A stretch of DNA of 64,000 nucleotides, taken from assembly GCA_002238725.1 (NCBI GenBank), contig MPMX01000004.1, forward strand, positions 1-64,000. The letters run 5' to 3'. Numbering within the stretch: position 1 is the first letter of the stretch; every line of letters starts with the position of its first letter. This DNA comes from Rhodospirillaceae bacterium bin65. GTDB lineage: Bacteria; Pseudomonadota; Alphaproteobacteria; Bin65. The notes beneath the pieces were generated by a model. It did no database searches and had not been told where the DNA came from. It worked only from the letters and a program-made list of their open reading frames with translations. The position numbers and the translations under genes were made by a program. Below, piece after piece: positions 61,943 through 64,000 of the stretch.

Positions 61943-62121
61943 ATCCCGACAGTTGCATCGGCGGACGTCTTGTATTGATCGCAGAGCGACTTGTACTCGC
62001 GAAGCAGGGCCGGATCGTTCTCGATGGTCTCGAACACATCGTGCACGACCTCCTCGGTGTGCTGTGGAGGCAGGCGGTCGAGTGCGGCTTCGACGAGTTC
62101 CTCGATGGACGACTTGGGCAT
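61943..62121 (-). pseudogene. Small hypothetical gene truncated at the topA junction
   Basis: From ATG 62121 the frame reads [53 protein letters not shown], then enters antisense topA sequence. The first 57 or so residues look like a real helical protein of a small family unknown to me; its true C-terminus is lost. A GAGAGGATAT leader lies before the start. Confidence 0.6.
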
Positions 62122-62554
62122 GGCATATCCTCTCGAAATGCGCTGTCAGGGCGCCCGCCTATAGGGCGGACGGCACCGACGTCCCTCGCCGATGCCTCCA
62201 TATATTCCGTTGAACCGAAAAATCGGTGAAGCGCGGGGGCGATTTAGTTCGCGATTGCGGTGTTGCGCCGCAGTCTGACGGCCGCGTCAGCGATCGAAAT
62301 ACGGTTCCCAACGGTCCCCGAGGGGCGCGGGGAAGAGCGCGAACCGGCTGAGGCAGCGGCCAGTTAGCTCCTAAATTCGCTCGGCCGACGAGTGGAAAAG
62401 TCGACCGGAGGGGTGCATGGAGACGGCAAATCGGCCCGGCAGACGGGCGAGTCGCCCGGATCGTGGATCGCCAAACCGACCGGAGCAAAAGTCGAAACTC
62501 TCTTTGTCGGCAGCGGGTGGGCGCCGCGTTCATGCAGGCCATGGCCGCGAAGGC
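62122..62554. other. Gap without a recognisable gene
   Basis: No supported gene in 433 bases. Frames on both strands are Arg/Pro-rich and lack domain-like segments. Confidence 0.5.
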
Positions 62555-63046
62555 CTACCCCTGAAGGCGGCGCTCCGGAGGCATCTCGACGATATATTCG
62601 TCGACGATAGCCTTGAGGGCTGCCTTGAGGACACCTGTTTCAACAAACAGGGCATCGTGTTCATGCGCGTATCTCCACTGCGTGAAGATATCCTTGTTCT
62701 GGCGCAATGCGTTTCTTATGCCCGGATAGATCGGCCAATCCGGAATGGGGCCTGGAACTTCCGGCATCTTGTCTTCAAGGCGCCTCCGCGTGTTCTCTCC
62801 CAGGCCATCGAACAGCTCCAGAAGATCGTGAGTCTTGAATGGGGTCTCCTTGCCTTCACTGCGGTGCCATGCCTTCAAACCGATCTCGACGGCGAGGGAC
62901 AATAGAACCGGGACCGCTATGGACGTTCCCTCACGCCATACACCGTCCCTCTGTTCAGCATCGAGATGTTCAACAAGCCGCCCGAGTTCGTGTGCCCGGG
63001 CCATCATGAGAAGGGGATTGTTCTTCCAGAAGCTGTCCCGTGTCAT
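62555..63046 (-). CDS. HEPN-like domain protein
   Basis: A 163-residue all-helical protein. The middle helix VPVLLSLAVEIGLKAWHRSE and KTHDLLELFDGLGENTRRRLE are the pattern of HEPN proteins, and WRYAHEHDALFV near residue 130 gives an R-x4-H motif, the RNase signature of active HEPN toxins. No MNT nucleotidyltransferase or other antitoxin gene is next to it. It could be a stand-alone RNase or a domain of an incomplete defence module. It is the only intact gene in the final 3.4 kb. Confidence 0.65.
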   Translation of the reverse strand: MTRDSFWKNNPLLMMARAHELGRLVEHLDAEQRDGVWREGTSIAVPVLLSLAVEIGLKAWHRSEGKETPFKTHDLLELFDGLGENTRRRLEDKMPEVPGPIPDWPIYPGIRNALRQNKDIFTQWRYAHEHDALFVETGVLKAALKAIVDEYIVEMPPERRLQG

Positions 63047-64000
63047 TCAGCCCTCCGCGCTGACGTCACTTCCACCTGTTCGAGCACTGTCGGCATCGCC
63101 CCCTGCTGACCTGGCAGGGGCGAATATGCCACCAACTCCGAACGGTTCTGGCGGTGCGCGGGGGACCTTTGCAAGAGCGCGATGCGCCTGCAGCGAAGGA
63201 GAGCGCCGACCGGAAATCTGTCGACACGGGGCAACTGCCGGACGCAAATCGAGGCCGGATCGATGCCCGGCGACGGCAAATCGGCCCGGAAAACGCGATG
63301 ACCTCGCATTGCGCGCGTGTATCGGTCCGTGTTTATGCCGTGTTCGGGCGTATGCCGGCCGTGTATCGGTGGGGGACATGCGGGGTCCTGCGGGGTCAGG
63401 GCGATGACGATTCGCGTGTATCGGTGTGATACACGCTCGCTCCAACATTCTCGTGACCCCGTTTGACCGCGGAAGTCCCCAATAGGGCACGTCATGGGGC
63501 CCCATGGCACACCTGCATCAGCGATGCGTGGGGTGTGAGACCCAAGGCCGCTCCAGGCGGTCAAACAGGCGATTCGAGCTGTACGGGAGATCGGAGAATC
63601 GACGCCGGTGCACCCGGCGGACCGGAGCCGCCGCGGCGAGTGAGCGGGCGACTGGGCCGACAGGAGCGAGGGCAGCCCCGGATCGCGGTCCGGGACAGGC
63701 TCTACGAGACACCGTGCCGAGCGGGTCGGCGGAAGCGCCGGCACTTGGCTCGGCAGTCGTGTCGGCGGTTGTGCATCGGGCAGTGTGCCGAGATCGGCAC
63801 GGTGGGCGATGCACTCAGTGGAAATGGCCCTGGCCGCCGTCGAAAAGCGGCAGATCTTCGATTCGAATTGTGGTAGAGAGCTAGACTTGGATGTCTGGAG
63901 AGGAGTCGCGGCTCCGGTAATCCCGTTGTCAGGAACCTGCCGCAGTACCATAACTCGTTCGGGCTGCGTCGCTACGCCTGAGACGGCACAGCGGCCCTGC
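63047..64000. other. Terminal gene-poor region with small repeats
   Basis: No convincing gene is visible in 954 bases; the long minus-strand frame through it (63043-63951) has no domain-like segment. Three copies of CGTGTATCGGT occur (63316, 63360, 63415), the last forming a palindrome. The region may contain decayed mobile DNA. Confidence 0.45.
63415..63435. promoter_or_regulatory. Palindrome CGTGTATC-GGTGT-GATACACG
   Basis: A perfect 8-base inverted repeat around GGTGT. Its left half recurs twice upstream at 63316 and 63360. It could be an operator or the end of a small repeat; no gene start is close enough to decide. Confidence 0.35.

Noticed and set aside
63300-63440. CRISPR array
   Set aside because: Repeats are only 10-11 bases, three in number and unevenly spaced; no cas gene is present. 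No CRISPR was seen anywhere in the window.
63043-63951. A 302-residue minus-strand frame at the window end
   Set aside because: Low-complexity basic composition, no domain-like segments, and it crosses the repeat cluster at 63.3-63.4 kb.

Overview
The window is GC-rich chromosomal DNA with long runs of closely packed same-strand genes. It carries a DUF2794 gene, TRAP and polar amino-acid ABC transporters, Rieske oxygenases, paired glutathione transferases and several small palindromic intergenic repeat families. All of this fits an alphaproteobacterium, probably near the Rhodospirillales and with a broad catabolic repertoire. That assignment is inferred from gene content only.

Layout. (1) 1-1642: an MBL-fold hydrolase and a tRNA-Arg(TCT). 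(2) 1626-11505: a 9.9 kb integrated element bounded by a 17-bp direct repeat of the tRNA 3' end. It has a tyrosine integrase, an AlpA-like regulator and an almost complete HK97-type head module (portal, connector, prohead protease, major capsid, HNH nuclease, large terminase, neck-like protein). No tail, lysis or replication gene is visible, which is the content expected of a capsid-forming phage satellite. (3) 11.6-35.3 kb: core and catabolic genes. These include a Rieske oxygenase/GST/VOC/FAD-monooxygenase cluster, CinA-type amidase, enoyl-CoA hydratase, thiolase, a 3-hydroxyanthranilate dioxygenase-like protein, glycerol kinase, an MscS channel, and a GS-like ligase with a second Rieske oxygenase. 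(4) 35.3-38.1 kb: an AT-rich island holding one SIR2-STAND type defence gene cut by a single in-frame amber codon just before its Walker A motif, followed by a decayed copy of the M48 protease found intact at 39.3 kb. (5) 41-44 kb: a second tyrosine integrase, a frameshifted TbpB-like lipoprotein gene and a fragment resembling the 3' half of initiator tRNA-Met. (6) 44.3-50.5 kb: a plus-strand operon with a hydrolase, TRAP transporter, amidase and PuuE-like deacetylase. (7) 50.6-60.6 kb: an N-terminally truncated ABC binding-protein gene, then a nine-gene minus-strand operon. It encodes a polar amino-acid ABC importer, agmatinase-like ureohydrolase, M20 deacylase, DUF1989 protein, amidohydrolase and amidase, and plausibly imports and dismantles a guanidino or N-acylated amino compound. 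(8) 60.6-64 kb: a decayed region with fragments of a DUF4338 (DruA-like) gene and of topA, a truncated small gene, and one intact HEPN-like gene.

The three most notable items are the tail-less capsid-encoding element with its attachment and arm-type sites, the amber-interrupted SIR2-STAND gene, and the frameshifted G-rich lipobox region of the TbpB-like gene. Functions are assigned by reading protein motifs by eye; no database search was run.
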